In this document: positions 22,875 through 31,562 of the stretch, one piece after another | How the letters are laid out: each line of letters begins with the position of its first letter | Position numbering within the stretch: the first letter of the stretch is position 1 | Origin: Thermobifida alba | GTDB lineage: Bacteria; Actinomycetota; Actinomycetes; Streptosporangiales; Streptosporangiaceae | DNA length: 64,000 nucleotides | Reading direction: 5' to 3' | Assembly: GCF_023208015.1 (NCBI RefSeq) | Contig: NZ_CP051627.1 | Span: 434,001-498,000 of the forward strand | Program-made: the position numbers and the translations under genes | The notes under the pieces: model-generated | The model's input: only the letters and a program-made list of their open reading frames with translations | Databases searched by the model: none | Told to the model about the DNA's origin: nothing

Positions 22875-23194
22875 GGCGGGCCGCGGCGCGGGGCGGCGGG
22901 CGGAGAACGCGCTGAGGCGCCCGGTGCCGGTTCGGGCCTGCGTGGTGACCGTTTTCCCGGTGAACGGGAAGATGGGGCGCTTGTGGCGGTTTGAGCGTGT
23001 TCTGTGCCCCTGTCTGGCCTGTCGGCTCCTGCGGGACGCGCAGACAGCGGGTTTCCCGCGGCGGGGCCGACCGGCCCGCACGGGGGGAGCCCACGGGGAC
23101 GGCGGGGCGTCGCGGACAGCGGCGGACCGTCTCCGGTGCCCCGCCGGTACGGCGGGGCACGATCCGACCAACCATGACACGAAGGAGGGCCATC
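22875..23194. other. Spacer between pyrD and pyrF
   Basis: No gene is visible in these 320 bp. It contains a perfect 10-bp-arm hairpin, GTGCCCCGCC with GGCGGGGCAC around GGTAC (23136-23160), 35 bp before the pyrF start, which may modulate read-through into pyrF. Confidence 0.5.
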
Positions 23195-23896
23195 GTGGCC
23201 GCACCCATCGCCGTCGCGATCGACGCACCGGACATCGAGACCGCAGCCCGCTGGGCCGCTGCGGTCGCCCCCCATGTCAGCACGCTCAAGGTGGGGCTGG
23301 AGCTGTACCTGCGCTACGGCCCCGAGGTGGTGGAGACCGTCCGGGGCGCCCGCGGGGTGGAGCTGTTCCTCGACCTGAAACTGCACGACATCCCCGCCAC
23401 GGTCGCGGGCGCGGCCCGCGCCGTGGCGCGGCTCGGGCCCGCTTTCCTGACCGTGCACGCCTCGGGCGGGGCCGACATGATCCGCGCGGCGGTGGAGGCG
23501 GCTCCCGACACGCGCATCGCCGCCGTCACGGTCCTGACGTCGCTGGACGAGGCGGCGCTGGACACCGTGGGCGTGCGCGGTCCGGCCTCCGACGCGGTGC
23601 GCCGCCTCGCGGTGCTCGCGGTCGGGGCGGGAGCGCGGGCCCTGGTGTGCTCCCCGCACGAGGTGGCCGCGCTGCGCTCCGAGGTCGGCCCGGAGGTCAC
23701 GCTGATCACCCCCGGGGTGCGTCCGGCGGGGGCGGACCAGGGCGACCAGGCGCGGGTCGCGACGCCGGAGGCGGCGCTGGCGGCCGGCGCCGACCTGTTG
23801 GTCATCGGGCGCCCCATCACCCGTGCGCCCGACCCCGGGGCGGCCGCGGCGGCGCTCGGCGCCGCGCTCCGCAGGGCCGGGGCCTCCCCCTCCTGA
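23195..23896 (+). CDS. pyrF: Orotidine 5'-phosphate decarboxylase PyrF
   Basis: Converts OMP to UMP. The 233-residue protein begins IAVAIDAPD, has the catalytic lysine segments TLKVGLELY and [10 protein letters not shown], and the phosphate loop [17 protein letters not shown] 23195, preceded by AAGGAGGG, is preferred to ATG 23174, which lies on the other side of that ribosome binding site. DLKLHDIP assigns it to the standard enterobacterial-like group rather than the MTB-type Lys-x4-Arg group. It is the last pyr gene. Confidence 0.94.
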   Translation: MAAPIAVAIDAPDIETAARWAAAVAPHVSTLKVGLELYLRYGPEVVETVRGARGVELFLDLKLHDIPATVAGAARAVARLGPAFLTVHASGGADMIRAAVEAAPDTRIAAVTVLTSLDEAALDTVGVRGPASDAVRRLAVLAVGAGARALVCSPHEVAALRSEVGPEVTLITPGVRPAGADQGDQARVATPEAALAAGADLLVIGRPITRAPDPGAAAAALGAALRRAGASPS

Positions 23897-24203
23897 CCGG
23901 CCGGAACCTGTTACGGTCTTCCATTGGTTTCCGATTTCTTCGTCCGAAAACCGGAATGTCGGCGCAGGTGTGGTCAACCTCACGTCATCGCTGTCGGGGG
24001 GTTTCGGTGCTCTGTCCGGATTGTCAAGCAGGGTGAAAACCCGAAAATCGACGACTCTCCGGAGTTGAATGCTCACTCACCGTAGTTCCTTGAAGGAAAT
24101 AGCGCGTGAAAAGCGCCTTTGCGTTGCCGAAGAGGGGCGGAACCTACTAACTTGCGCAGGCGTCCGCCCTCTGAAAACTAAGAGAAAACCGAGGTGACCC
24201 GGC
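23897..24203 (+). promoter_or_regulatory. A/T-richer promoter region of mihF
   Basis: These 307 bp hold no gene but are richer in A and T than the surroundings. Seen are a palindrome TTCCTTGAAGGAA (24086-24098) and a possible promoter TTGCCG (24124-24129) with CTAACT (24147-24152), spacing 17. The latter would give about 45 nt of leader before mihF. Confidence 0.45.
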
Positions 24204-24521
24204 GTGGCCCTTCCTCCCCTCACTCCTGAACAGCGCGCCGCGGCTCTTGAGAAGGCCGCGAAGGCCAGAAAAGAGCGCGCGGAGGTCAAGCACCGCCTCA
24301 AGCACGGCGGTATCTCGCTGACCGAGGTCCTCAAGCTCGGCCAGAGCGACGAGGTCATCGGCAAGATGAAGGTCTCCGCCCTGCTTGAGTCGCTTCCCGG
24401 TGTCGGCAAGGTCCGGGCCAAGCAGATCATGGAGCGGCTCAACATCGCCGAGTCGCGGCGTGTCCGCGGCCTGGGCGCCAACCAGCGCGCCGCGCTGGAG
24501 AGCGAGTTCGGCGGTCAGTAG
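24204..24521 (+). CDS. mihF: Actinobacterial integration host factor mIHF
   Basis: A 105-residue nucleoid-associated protein that bends DNA and condenses the chromosome (sIHF in Streptomyces, mIHF in mycobacteria). The basic N-terminal helix is followed by ISLTEVLKLGQSDEVIGKMK and the helix-hairpin-helix-like LPGVGKVRAKQIMERL (about 59-74). GTG 24204 is the start; length and sequence are typical. The order pyrF-mihF-gmk is conserved across actinobacteria. Confidence 0.95.
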   Translation: MALPPLTPEQRAAALEKAAKARKERAEVKHRLKHGGISLTEVLKLGQSDEVIGKMKVSALLESLPGVGKVRAKQIMERLNIAESRRVRGLGANQRAALESEFGGQ

Positions 24522-24566
24522 TTCAGGTGTGCTCCGGCGCGCCCGAAACGCGCGCCGCCCCTTCGC

Positions 24567-24607
24567 GGACCGGCTCGTCGGCGCCCCGGGCGCCGACGAG
24601 CCGGTCC
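24567..24607 (+). terminator. Terminator hairpin after mihF
   Basis: A perfect 19-bp inverted repeat (24567-24585 and 24589-24607, 3-nt loop) 45 nt after the mihF stop. A TATAAA at 24620 just beyond it may be the -10 of gmk. Confidence 0.7.
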
Positions 24608-24705
24608 CCGTTGAGCTGGTATAAAAAGACCCACCGCGGCACCGAGCCGCGACCGCGAACCACCGTCCAGCCCGTCCGCAGCGGGAACCGGGAGCCGAGG
24701 AACCA

Positions 24706-25293
24706 GTGCCTGTCGAGTCCGGAGCCGGTATCGGCCAGCCGAAACGCCTCACGGTCCTGTCCGGACCCTCCGGGGTGGGCAAGAGCACCGTCGTCAAGGA
24801 ACTGCGACGCCGCCACCCCGAGGTGTGGCTCTCGGTGTCGGTCACCACGCGGGCCCCGCGCCCCGGCGAGACCGACGGGGTGGAGTACCACTTCGTCGAC
24901 GACGCCGAGTTCGACCGGCTCGTCGCCGAGAAGGAGCTGCTGGAGTGGGCCGAGTTCGCGGGCCACCGCTACGGCACCCCCCGCGAACCGGTGCTGGAGC
25001 GCCTGGAGGCCGGCCAGCCCGTGCTGCTGGAGATCGAACTGAACGGCGCCCGGCAGGTGCGCGCCAACATGCCCGAGGCGTTCCTGGTCTTCCTCGCCCC
25101 GCCGTCCTGGGAGGAACTGGTCCGCAGGCTCACCGGACGCGGCACCGAGTCCCCCGAGGTCGTGCAGCGCCGCCTGGACACCGCCCGCGTCGAGCTCGCC
25201 GCCGAGAAGGAGTTCGACGTCACACTGGTCAACACGTCGGTGCACGAGGTCTGCGACGAGCTGCTACGTTTGATGGTTGCGCCGTCCGCATAG
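24706..25293 (+). CDS. gmk: Guanylate kinase
   Basis: Phosphorylates GMP to GDP. The 195-residue protein has the Walker A loop [12 protein letters not shown], the GMP-binding [20 protein letters not shown] and the lid region [12 protein letters not shown] 24706 follows GAGGAA. It sits in the conserved mihF-gmk-rpoZ-coaBC-metK order. Confidence 0.96.
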   Translation: MPVESGAGIGQPKRLTVLSGPSGVGKSTVVKELRRRHPEVWLSVSVTTRAPRPGETDGVEYHFVDDAEFDRLVAEKELLEWAEFAGHRYGTPREPVLERLEAGQPVLLEIELNGARQVRANMPEAFLVFLAPPSWEELVRRLTGRGTESPEVVQRRLDTARVELAAEKEFDVTLVNTSVHEVCDELLRLMVAPSA

Positions 25294-25438
25294 CGACCAG
25301 GCGCACCCCGGGGCGTCCCGCCCGGACGAGCCGGACACCGGTCCGCGCCGACGGCGCCGCGCCCCGACGTCATTCCATCCGCATCCCACGGCGCCGCGCC
25401 CGACGCGGAGCCGACCGACCGTCTAGGGGTTAGGCACC

Positions 25439-25705
25439 TTGGCTGGTACACCGCCCGTTGCCGAAGGCATCACCAACCCGCCGATCGACGAACTCCTTGA
25501 GGTCGTCGACAGCAAGTACAGCCTCGTCACCATGGCCGCCAAGCGGGCCCGGCAGATCAACGCCTACTACGCCCAGCTGGGCGAGGGGCTGCTGGAGTAC
25601 GTGGGCCCGCTCGTGGAGACCCAGGTCCAGGAGAAGTCCCTGTCCATCGCGCTGCGCGAGATCAGGGAAGGACTGCTGACCGCCGAGTCGCAGGAACAGG
25701 CGTAG
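25439..25705 (+). CDS. rpoZ: RNA polymerase omega subunit
   Basis: An 88-residue omega subunit that aids beta-prime folding and RNA polymerase assembly. It has the conserved [20 protein letters not shown] start and [15 protein letters not shown], with the C-terminal [11 protein letters not shown] typical of actinobacteria. The TTG at 25439 is the only suitable start. It is linked to gmk upstream, as usual. Confidence 0.95.
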   Translation: MAGTPPVAEGITNPPIDELLEVVDSKYSLVTMAAKRARQINAYYAQLGEGLLEYVGPLVETQVQEKSLSIALREIREGLLTAESQEQA

Positions 25706-25826
25706 CGGTCCCGAGCTGCCGGCTCCCCGCGGCCGCAGACCCCACCCCGCCCGAGCGCACCGGGCCCGCGGTGGATAAGGTCGCGGTCGGCGGGAAGCCG
25801 GAAAGCGAACAGCGAGGGAAGGGACG

Positions 25827-27074
25827 GTGCCGCCGATGACGGGTCAGCGCGCACCCCGGGTCGTTCTCGGCGTGGGCGGCGGGATCGCCGCCTACAAGAT
25901 CTGTGAACTGTTGCGCCGTCTCACCGAGTCGGGCCACCACGTCCGGGTGGTCCCCACCCGCGACGCCCTGCGTTTCGTGGGCGAGCCCACCTGGGCCGCC
26001 CTGTCCGGCCAGCCCGTCGCCACCGACGTGTGGCAGTCGGTGCACGAGGTGCCGCACGTACGCCTCGGACAGCAGGCCGACCTGGTGTTCGTCGCCCCCG
26101 CCACCGCCGACCTGCTGGCCCGCGCCGCCCACGGCATGGCCGACGACCTGCTCACCAACACCCTGCTCACCGCGCGCTGCCCGGTCGTGTTCGCCCCCGC
26201 CATGCACACCGAGATGTGGGAGCACCCGGCCACCCGGCACAACGTCGCCACACTCCGCTCCCGGGGGGCGATCGTGCTGGAGCCCGCCTCCGGACGGCTC
26301 ACCGGGGCCGACACCGGCAAGGGGCGGCTGCCCGAGCCCGCCGAACTGTTCGACGTGGCCCGCCGCGTGCTCGCCCGCGGCTCCCTCACCGCCGACCTGG
26401 CCGGACGGCACGTGGTGGTCTCCGCGGGCGGCACCCGCGAAGCCCTCGACCCGGTCCGCTTCCTGGGCAACCGGTCGACCGGGATGCAGGGCTACGCGCT
26501 GGCCGCCACCGCCGTGGCCCGCGGCGCCCGCGTCACCCTCGTCTCCGCGAACGTGGCGCTGCCCGCCCCCGCCGGGGCCGACGTGGTCCCGGTGACCTCG
26601 GCCCTGGAACTGCGCGAGGCGGTCCTGGCGGCCGCCGCCGATGCCGACGCGGTGGTCATGGCGGCGGCCGTCGCCGACTTCCGCCCCGACACGGTGGCCG
26701 CCGGGAAGATCAAGAAGACCGGCGCCCGGCCCGCCCCGATCAGCCTCGTGGAGAACCCCGACATCCTCGCCGAGCTCAGCCGCGACCGCGCCCGCGCGGG
26801 CCAGGTCGTCGTGGGCTTCGCCGCCGAGACCGACAACGTGCTGGAGCACGGCCGCGACAAGCTCCGCCGCAAGGGCTGCGACCTGCTCGTGGTCAACCAG
26901 GTCGGCGAGGACATGGCGTTCGGCACCCCGGACAACCAGGCGGTGGTGCTCGGCCCGGACGGACTGGCCGTGGAGATCCCGCGCGGCCCCAAGGAGGACC
27001 TCGCCGACCGGGTCTGGGACCTCGTGGCCGAACGCCTCGCCCCGACGGGCCGGGACACCGGAGCCGGACAGTAG
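25827..27074 (+). CDS. coaBC: Bifunctional phosphopantothenoylcysteine decarboxylase/synthetase CoaBC
   Basis: Carries two coenzyme A steps. The N-terminal flavoprotein CoaC domain (about 8-185) has GVGGGIAAYK, a His before VPHVRLG and APAMHTEMW. The C-terminal CoaB domain (about 190-400) has VVSAGGTREALDPVRFLGNRS, AAAVADFRP and KIKK. The usual Cys of the LACGD clamp is replaced in GRLTGADTGKGRL, a variation I believe is also found in mycobacterial CoaBC. GTG 25827 with upstream AAGGGA is used; ATG 25836 is an alternative. Length is 415 residues. Confidence 0.94.
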   Translation: MPPMTGQRAPRVVLGVGGGIAAYKICELLRRLTESGHHVRVVPTRDALRFVGEPTWAALSGQPVATDVWQSVHEVPHVRLGQQADLVFVAPATADLLARAAHGMADDLLTNTLLTARCPVVFAPAMHTEMWEHPATRHNVATLRSRGAIVLEPASGRLTGADTGKGRLPEPAELFDVARRVLARGSLTADLAGRHVVVSAGGTREALDPVRFLGNRSTGMQGYALAATAVARGARVTLVSANVALPAPAGADVVPVTSALELREAVLAAAADADAVVMAAAVADFRPDTVAAGKIKKTGARPAPISLVENPDILAELSRDRARAGQVVVGFAAETDNVLEHGRDKLRRKGCDLLVVNQVGEDMAFGTPDNQAVVLGPDGLAVEIPRGPKEDLADRVWDLVAERLAPTGRDTGAGQ

Positions 27075-27077
27075 CAC

Positions 27078-27095
27078 CGTGCCCCGCGCGGGGCA
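27078..27095. terminator. Hairpin after coaBC
   Basis: A perfect 18-bp palindrome GTGCCCCGCGCGGGGCAC directly after the coaBC stop. Its GTGCCCCGC arm resembles that of the hairpin before pyrF. Confidence 0.5.
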
Positions 27096-27290
27096 CGGCA
27101 GGAGACCGGGTCCCGCGCCACGGCCCCCGAACCTGACACAGCAGCCGGTCCGGCGTGTGTCGATCCCCACTACAGTGGACCAGGAAAACCACCCCCGCCG
27201 GTCGGGGACGGCCGGGACGCCCCCGTGACGCCCCGGTGCCGACCGGCACGGCAACTGTCAGCCAGCAGCCGCTGCAAGGAGTCTCACACC

Positions 27291-28484
27291 GTGTCCCGTC
27301 GACTTTTCACTTCCGAGTCGGTCACCGAAGGCCACCCCGACAAGATCGCCGACCAGATCAGCGACGCGATCCTCGACTCGATGCTCAAGGATGACCCCCG
27401 CAGCCGGGTCGCGGTGGAGACCCTCATCACGACCGGTCAGGTGCACGTCGCCGGCGAGGTGACCACGTCCACCTACGTCGACATCCCCACCATCATCCGC
27501 GAGAAGATCCTGGAGATCGGCTACGACTCCTCGGCCAAGGGCTTCGACGGCTCCTCCTGCGGCGTCTCGGTGTCCATCGGCGCGCAGTCGCCCGACATCG
27601 CCCAGGGCGTCGACACCGCCTACGAGGCCCGGGAGAACGAGACCTTCGACGACCTCGACCGCCAGGGCGCGGGCGACCAGGGGCTGATGTTCGGCTACGC
27701 CAACAGCGAGACCCCCGAGCTGATGCCGCTGCCGATCAAGCTCGCCCACGCGCTGGCCCAGCGGCTGTCGGCGGTGCGTCGCGACGGCACCATCCCCTAC
27801 CTGCGGCCCGACGGCAAGACCCAGGTCACCGTGGAGTACGACGGGCAGACCCCGGTCCGGCTGGACACCGTCGTGGTCTCCAGCCAGCACGCCCCCGACA
27901 TCGACCTGCGCGAGCTGCTCACGCCCGACATCAAGGAGCACGTGATCGCCCCGGTCGTGGCCGACTACGGCCTCGAAGCCGACAACTACCGGCTGCTGGT
28001 CAACCCCACCGGACGGTTCGAGATCGGCGGTCCGATGGGCGACGCCGGCCTGACCGGACGCAAGATCATCGTCGACACCTACGGCGGCTACGCCCGCCAC
28101 GGCGGCGGCGCCTTCTCCGGCAAGGACCCGTCCAAGGTCGACCGCTCCGCCGCCTACGCCACCCGCTGGGTCGCCAAGAACGTCGTCGCCGCCGGGCTGG
28201 CCGAGCGCGTCGAGGTCCAGGTCGCCTACGCGATCGGCAAGGCCCAGCCGGTCGGCGTCTTCCTGGAGACCTTCGGCACCGAGCAGGTCGCCCCGGAGCG
28301 GATCGAGAAGGCCGTGCTGGAGGTCTTCGACCTGCGCCCCGCCGCGATCATCCGCGACCTGGACCTGCTGCGTCCCATCTACTCCAAGACCGCCGCCTAC
28401 GGCCACTTCGGCCGCGAGGAGCCCGAGTTCACCTGGGAGCGCACCGACCGCGTCGAGGCGCTGAAGTCCGCGGTGGGCGCCTGA
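27291..28484 (+). CDS. metK: S-adenosylmethionine synthetase
   Basis: Makes SAM from methionine and ATP. The 397-residue protein opens with [19 protein letters not shown], and has [12 protein letters not shown] and [19 protein letters not shown], the methionine- and ATP-binding motifs. GTG 27291 follows AAGGAG. No SAM riboswitch was recognised upstream. Its last 41 bp and following bases are repeated exactly at 29226-29281, beyond a toxin-antitoxin pair. Confidence 0.97.
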   Translation: MSRRLFTSESVTEGHPDKIADQISDAILDSMLKDDPRSRVAVETLITTGQVHVAGEVTTSTYVDIPTIIREKILEIGYDSSAKGFDGSSCGVSVSIGAQSPDIAQGVDTAYEARENETFDDLDRQGAGDQGLMFGYANSETPELMPLPIKLAHALAQRLSAVRRDGTIPYLRPDGKTQVTVEYDGQTPVRLDTVVVSSQHAPDIDLRELLTPDIKEHVIAPVVADYGLEADNYRLLVNPTGRFEIGGPMGDAGLTGRKIIVDTYGGYARHGGGAFSGKDPSKVDRSAAYATRWVAKNVVAAGLAERVEVQVAYAIGKAQPVGVFLETFGTEQVAPERIEKAVLEVFDLRPAAIIRDLDLLRPIYSKTAAYGHFGREEPEFTWERTDRVEALKSAVGA

Positions 28485-28499
28485 CCCCGGTCCGCGGGC
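28444..28499 (+). repeat. 56-bp direct repeat, copy 1 (metK 3' end)
   Basis: Covers the last codons and stop of metK plus 15 bp downstream. It is identical over all 56 bases to 29226-29281, 782 bp away. The pair brackets the Phd/RelE-type module. Confidence 0.92.
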
Positions 28500-28508
28500 A
28501 CGGCCGAC

Positions 28509-28548
28509 ACGGCGGGGCCCCGGCGCGCAGGCGCCGGGGCCCCGCCGT
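28509..28548 (+). terminator. metK terminator hairpin
   Basis: Perfect 18-bp arms (28509-28526 and 28531-28548) around GCAG. The second copy of the metK end at 29281 is followed only by sequence like the last part of the 3' arm. Confidence 0.75.
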
Positions 28549-28574
28549 TCACCGGAGAAAGACATCCGCTGTTC

Positions 28575-28606
28575 TTGTGCGCCACGTTGGCGAACCTGGC
28601 GCACAA
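28575..28606 (+). promoter_or_regulatory. Operator of the toxin-antitoxin operon
   Basis: Perfect inverted repeat TTGTGCGCCA (28575-28584) and TGGCGCACAA (28597-28606) with a 12-bp spacer. CACAAT at 28602-28607, a -10-like hexamer, overlaps the right arm, fitting autorepression by the antitoxin. Confidence 0.65.
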
Positions 28607-28628
28607 TGGCGGCACGTCCGTTGAGCTT

Positions 28629-28892
28629 GTGGAGTTGACCGTCAGCCAGGCCCGCGACCACTTCTCCGACGCGGTGAACCGGGCGGCCTTCGGCGGAGAG
28701 ATCACCTACGTCACCCGGGGGCGCGGACGAGAACGTGCCGCAGCCATCGTCCCGGCCGAACTCGTCGAAGCATACGAGGAACTTCTGGACCGGGAGGACG
28801 GGCGGACAGCCCAGGAACGCCTGGACGACATCCGCGAGGGTCGGGTCCGGTCGGTCTCAGCCGAGGACGTGGGCAGGGACCTGGGACTGTGA
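28629..28892 (+). CDS. Type II antitoxin, Phd/YefM family
   Basis: An 87-residue antitoxin with the N-terminal DNA-binding fold LTVSQARDHFSDAVNRAAFG and VTRGRGRERAAAIVPAELV, then an acidic C-terminal tail that would wrap the toxin. Starts before GTG 28629 fall within the inverted-repeat operator and the -10, so the shorter form is chosen. It overlaps the toxin gene by 4 bp (GTGA). The module lies directly after metK, inside a 56-bp direct repeat. Confidence 0.82.
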   Translation: MELTVSQARDHFSDAVNRAAFGGEITYVTRGRGRERAAAIVPAELVEAYEELLDREDGRTAQERLDDIREGRVRSVSAEDVGRDLGL

Positions 28893-29165
28893 GCCCGAAG
28901 AGCTACCGGGTCGAGTACGATCCCCGGGCGGCCAAAGAAAGAACTGTCGAGACTGGACAGGGCGGTGGCACGCAGGGTCCATGCCGCGGTCCTCGCTCTG
29001 GCCCGGGAGCCGAGGCCGAGCGGATGCCGCCAGTTGAGCGGCTGTCCGGGAATATGGCGGATCCGAGTCGGCGAGTACCGGGTCGTCTACAGCGTGGACG
29101 ACGGTGAACTCGTCGTGCTGGCGCTACGGGTTGCCCACCGCCGTGAGGTGGACCGGGCGTTCTGA
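28889..29165 (+). pseudogene. RelE-type toxin, frameshifted
   Basis: The GTG at 28889 opens a RelE-like N-terminus (KSYRVEYDPRAAKE) that runs out of frame. The remainder continues in the +1 frame from about 28940 to the stop at 29165, with WRIRVGEYRVVYSVDDGELVVLALRVAHR, split here as the core RIRVGEYRVVYSVDDGELVV region. The junction reads aaagaaagaactg (near 28933-28945). Removing one 4-bp unit restores KELSRLDRAVARRV in one frame, so a tandem duplication probably inactivated the gene. A sequencing error or recoding cannot be excluded. Confidence 0.78.
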
Positions 29166-29225
29166 GGTGCTGCCGACGCTTCCGGGGCACCCGTGACCGA
29201 AAAAGGACACCGCTCCGCTGCCCGG

Positions 29226-29281
29226 CCGACCGCGTCGAGGCGCTGAAGTCCGCGGTGGGCGCCTGACCCCGGTCCGCGGGC
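29226..29281 (+). repeat. 56-bp direct repeat, copy 2 (metK 3' end remnant)
   Basis: Identical to 28444-28499. It is followed by CCCGCCGT, similar to the end of the metK terminator 3' arm, so it looks like the original metK/terminator junction displaced by insertion of about 780 bp. Confidence 0.92.
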
Positions 29282-29297
29282 CCCGCCGTGGGCGCGT

Positions 29298-30512
29298 TCA
29301 GCGGCGGGAGGCACCGCCGGTGAACGCCAGCACGGACTTCTGTACCTGCTCCAGCGGCCCGTGCCGGAACCGGCGCAGCCACAGCGACGAGCCGACCAGC
29401 AGGAACAGGCTGACCCCGGCCCACAGGCCCAGCACCCACCACGGCCCCGAACCGCTCATGCGGGCGGCCAGGCCCAGCCCGAAGCCGTAGCACAGCAGCG
29501 AGCACAGCACGTTCTGGAGGACGTAGCCGCTCATCGCGGTGCGGCCCAGGGCGGACACGGCCGCGGTGAGCACCCCGAACCTCGGCAGGCGGTCCACCAG
29601 CAGCCCGACCAGGCCGATGTAGCCCACCGCCACCACGGGAGCGGCGACGTAGCGGTCGAGCAGGAACAGGTCCGCACCGCCCAGGGAGGTGGCGAGGTTC
29701 AGCGGCAGCCCCGCCCCCAGGCCCCAGCAGGCCATCCGCACGCGCATCCGGCGTCCCGCCGCGCCGGGGGAGAACGCTCCGGCGCGCATCAGCCGCACCC
29801 CGACGAGGAACAGCGCGACCAGCAGCGCGAAGGTGACGATCGGCTCGATCCGCAGTGCCAGGGCGTTGTCCACCCGGAACAGCACCTGCTCCGGGTAGCC
29901 CCCGGCGGTGTACAGCGCGGTGAGGCCGGCCGCCTCGCGCGGGTCCGGCGCCCCCTGCGGGACTGCGGCCAGCGCCCAGGTGAGCAGCGACATCCACAGC
30001 ACGTGCAGCACGGCCGCCGACCACAGCACGGCGGAACGCGCCCGCCGGGAGCGGGTGAGCAGCCAGGCCACGACCAGGCCGGTCACCGCGTAGCCCATGA
30101 GCACGTCCCAGGCGAACACCAGGGTGAAGTGGAGGGCGCCCTCCACCAGCAGGAACAGGGCCCGTCCGAGGTAGGTCCCGGGCCAGCGCCGCCCCCGCCG
30201 CGTCGCGGCGCGGTGCTGGAGGGCCAGCCCCGCGCCGAACAGGATGGCCAGCAGGGCGAGGAACTTGCCGTTGGCCAGGAAGCGGAAGACGCTCTCCACC
30301 ACGCCGCTGACGGAGGCCGAGGCGGAGACGGTGGTCAGGGCCTGCGCGTCGACGAGCGGCGCGGCCTCCCCCAGAGGTGAGGTGAACAGCCACACGTTGG
30401 TGGCGAGCGTGCCCAGGATCGCCGTCCCGCGCAGCACGTCCAGCAGGGGCAGACGCGCCGGGGCGGGGGAGAGGCCCGAGGGAGCGGCCGGGCGGCGTTC
30501 GGTCGTGTCCAT
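29298..30512 (-). CDS. DUF418/YeiB-family membrane protein
   Basis: A 404-residue polytopic protein with about ten hydrophobic segments. The N-terminus PLLDVLRGTAILGTLATNVWLF matches the DUF418-linked (heparan-alpha-glucosaminide acetyltransferase-like) start, and the C-terminal half has LGRTAMSGYVLQNVLCSLL, the DUF418 hallmark. Function in the family is unknown; transport or acyl transfer has been suggested. ATG 30512 follows GGGAGGAA. It converges on the toxin-antitoxin remnant and is monocistronic. Confidence 0.85.
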   Translation of the reverse strand: MDTTERRPAAPSGLSPAPARLPLLDVLRGTAILGTLATNVWLFTSPLGEAAPLVDAQALTTVSASASVSGVVESVFRFLANGKFLALLAILFGAGLALQHRAATRRGRRWPGTYLGRALFLLVEGALHFTLVFAWDVLMGYAVTGLVVAWLLTRSRRARSAVLWSAAVLHVLWMSLLTWALAAVPQGAPDPREAAGLTALYTAGGYPEQVLFRVDNALALRIEPIVTFALLVALFLVGVRLMRAGAFSPGAAGRRMRVRMACWGLGAGLPLNLATSLGGADLFLLDRYVAAPVVAVGYIGLVGLLVDRLPRFGVLTAAVSALGRTAMSGYVLQNVLCSLLCYGFGLGLAARMSGSGPWWVLGLWAGVSLFLLVGSSLWLRRFRHGPLEQVQKSVLAFTGGASRR

Positions 30513-30788
30513 GCGACTGCGGTTCCTCCCGTGGTCGGTCGACGCCACCGATGCTCCCGGAAACACGGGTGGGGGCGCGTCGGGCGGAGGAACGAGACCG
30601 CGTACTCCTTTCGGAGGACACGCCGGGGACCGCTCGGGCCGCGGTACGGACGGGAGGACGGGGAGACGGCGGCGGCCCGGAGCCGTGCGGCCCCGGGCCG
30701 CCGTGGCACAGGAGGAAGCGGTGCGGCGCTTCGGGAGGGCCCGGCAGGGCGCGACGGTGTGCGGGACGCGCGCCGCCGCGGGGCGGAC

Positions 30789-31181
30789 TCAGGCCACGAG
30801 GTCGATCTCGCAGCGTGCTCCCCGTCCACGGGAGAGGCGGGCATCCGACGTCACCAACGTCGCCCCGAGGCTTTCCGCCAAGGAGATGTAGGCGGCGTCG
30901 TAGACGGAGTAGTTGTCCCGCAGTTCCCAGATGCGCCCCATGTAGGGCCAGTGCGGAACCCGTTCCAGAAGCAGCGCGCCGAACGTCTGCCGTGCGAGTT
31001 CGGCATCACCCAGGACGATCTTCTTGCCGAGGACGAGGTTGCGCAGAGTGTGCGTCACCTCAAGGCTGACGACGTCAGGAGCATACAGCCGCTGCCCAGC
31101 CATTCGCTCCTTCGCCTTCTTCCCCAACTCCTCTTTGTTGGTGAGTGCGTGGACCAGGACGGAGGCGTCGACGACGATCAC
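30789..31181 (-). CDS. vapC: PIN-domain ribonuclease toxin, VapC family
   Basis: A 130-residue PIN-domain toxin. The acidic metal-binding residues appear in MIVVDASVLVHAL, in DVVSLEVTHTLR, in YDAAYISLAE and in VTSDARLSR. VapC enzymes cleave tRNA or rRNA when released from VapB. GTG 31181 overlaps the vapB stop by 4 bp, a coupling typical of vapBC. M. tuberculosis also has a vapBC pair between metK and priA (from memory). Confidence 0.9.
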   Translation of the reverse strand: MIVVDASVLVHALTNKEELGKKAKERMAGQRLYAPDVVSLEVTHTLRNLVLGKKIVLGDAELARQTFGALLLERVPHWPYMGRIWELRDNYSVYDAAYISLAESLGATLVTSDARLSRGRGARCEIDLVA

Positions 31182-31420
31182 TCGGGCCGCCCTTCCTGCC
31201 GTGCTTCCAGGATGTCGTCATTGGTGAGGGCGCTGGTGATACGGGCGCGGTGCTCGTCCAGGAGACGGTCGTTGAAGGACGGCGCGTCGGAGCGGCTCCG
31301 GGAGTCGGTCTCGACGAGGGAGCGCACATAGTCCTGAACACTCATGCGGGCGGCTTCGGCATTGCGGCGAACAGCCTCGACCGTCTCCCGGGGGAGCGAC
31401 AGTGTCTCTGATGTGATCAT
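31178..31420 (-). CDS. vapB: VapB-type antitoxin
   Basis: An 80-residue antitoxin with a ribbon-helix-helix-like N-terminus (ETLSLPRETVEAVRRNAEAA) and a C-terminal acidic segment (ALTNDDILEARQEGRPE) suited to wrap VapC. ATG 31420 is chosen because homology and length fit; the longer frame upstream runs through the promoter. Two CGTTCGA repeats at 31458-31473 are a candidate autoregulatory site. Confidence 0.85.
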   Translation of the reverse strand: MITSETLSLPRETVEAVRRNAEAARMSVQDYVRSLVETDSRSRSDAPSFNDRLLDEHRARITSALTNDDILEARQEGRPE

Positions 31421-31457
31421 GTCGTCCACGATTCCACCTCCGGCCCCGCCTTGTGGG

Positions 31458-31473
31458 CGTTCGAAACGTTCGA
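31458..31473 (-). promoter_or_regulatory. Possible VapB operator
   Basis: Two direct CGTTCGA copies separated by AA (31458-31464, 31467-31473), 38 bp before vapB; each contains TTCGAA/TCGA dyads. The role is inferred from position. Confidence 0.4.
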
Positions 31474-31508
31474 CTTTTTTACGTACCCGCCCGAAAACGG
31501 CGGGCAAA

Positions 31509-31538
31509 ACGGACAGCCGCTGGTCGCCGGCTGTCCGT
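31509..31538 (-). terminator. Terminator of the F420-type oxidoreductase gene
   Basis: ACGGACAGCCG pairs with CGGCTGTCCGT across an 8-nt loop, 25 bp after the stop at 31563. On the minus strand it is followed by a TTTT run. Confidence 0.75.
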
Positions 31539-31562
31539 TCGGGGGGAAAACGTGGGAAAACG

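Noticed and set aside
27096-27290. Possible SAM riboswitch before metK
   Set aside because: I looked for conserved SAM-I, SAM-II or SAM-IV core elements and found none; only a hairpin after coaBC and a TACAGT promoter-like hexamer are present.
28925-28950. Programmed ribosomal frameshift in the RelE-type gene
   Set aside because: The shift needed is +1 and there is no slow codon, stop or stimulatory structure at the junction; a 4-bp tandem duplication explains it more simply.
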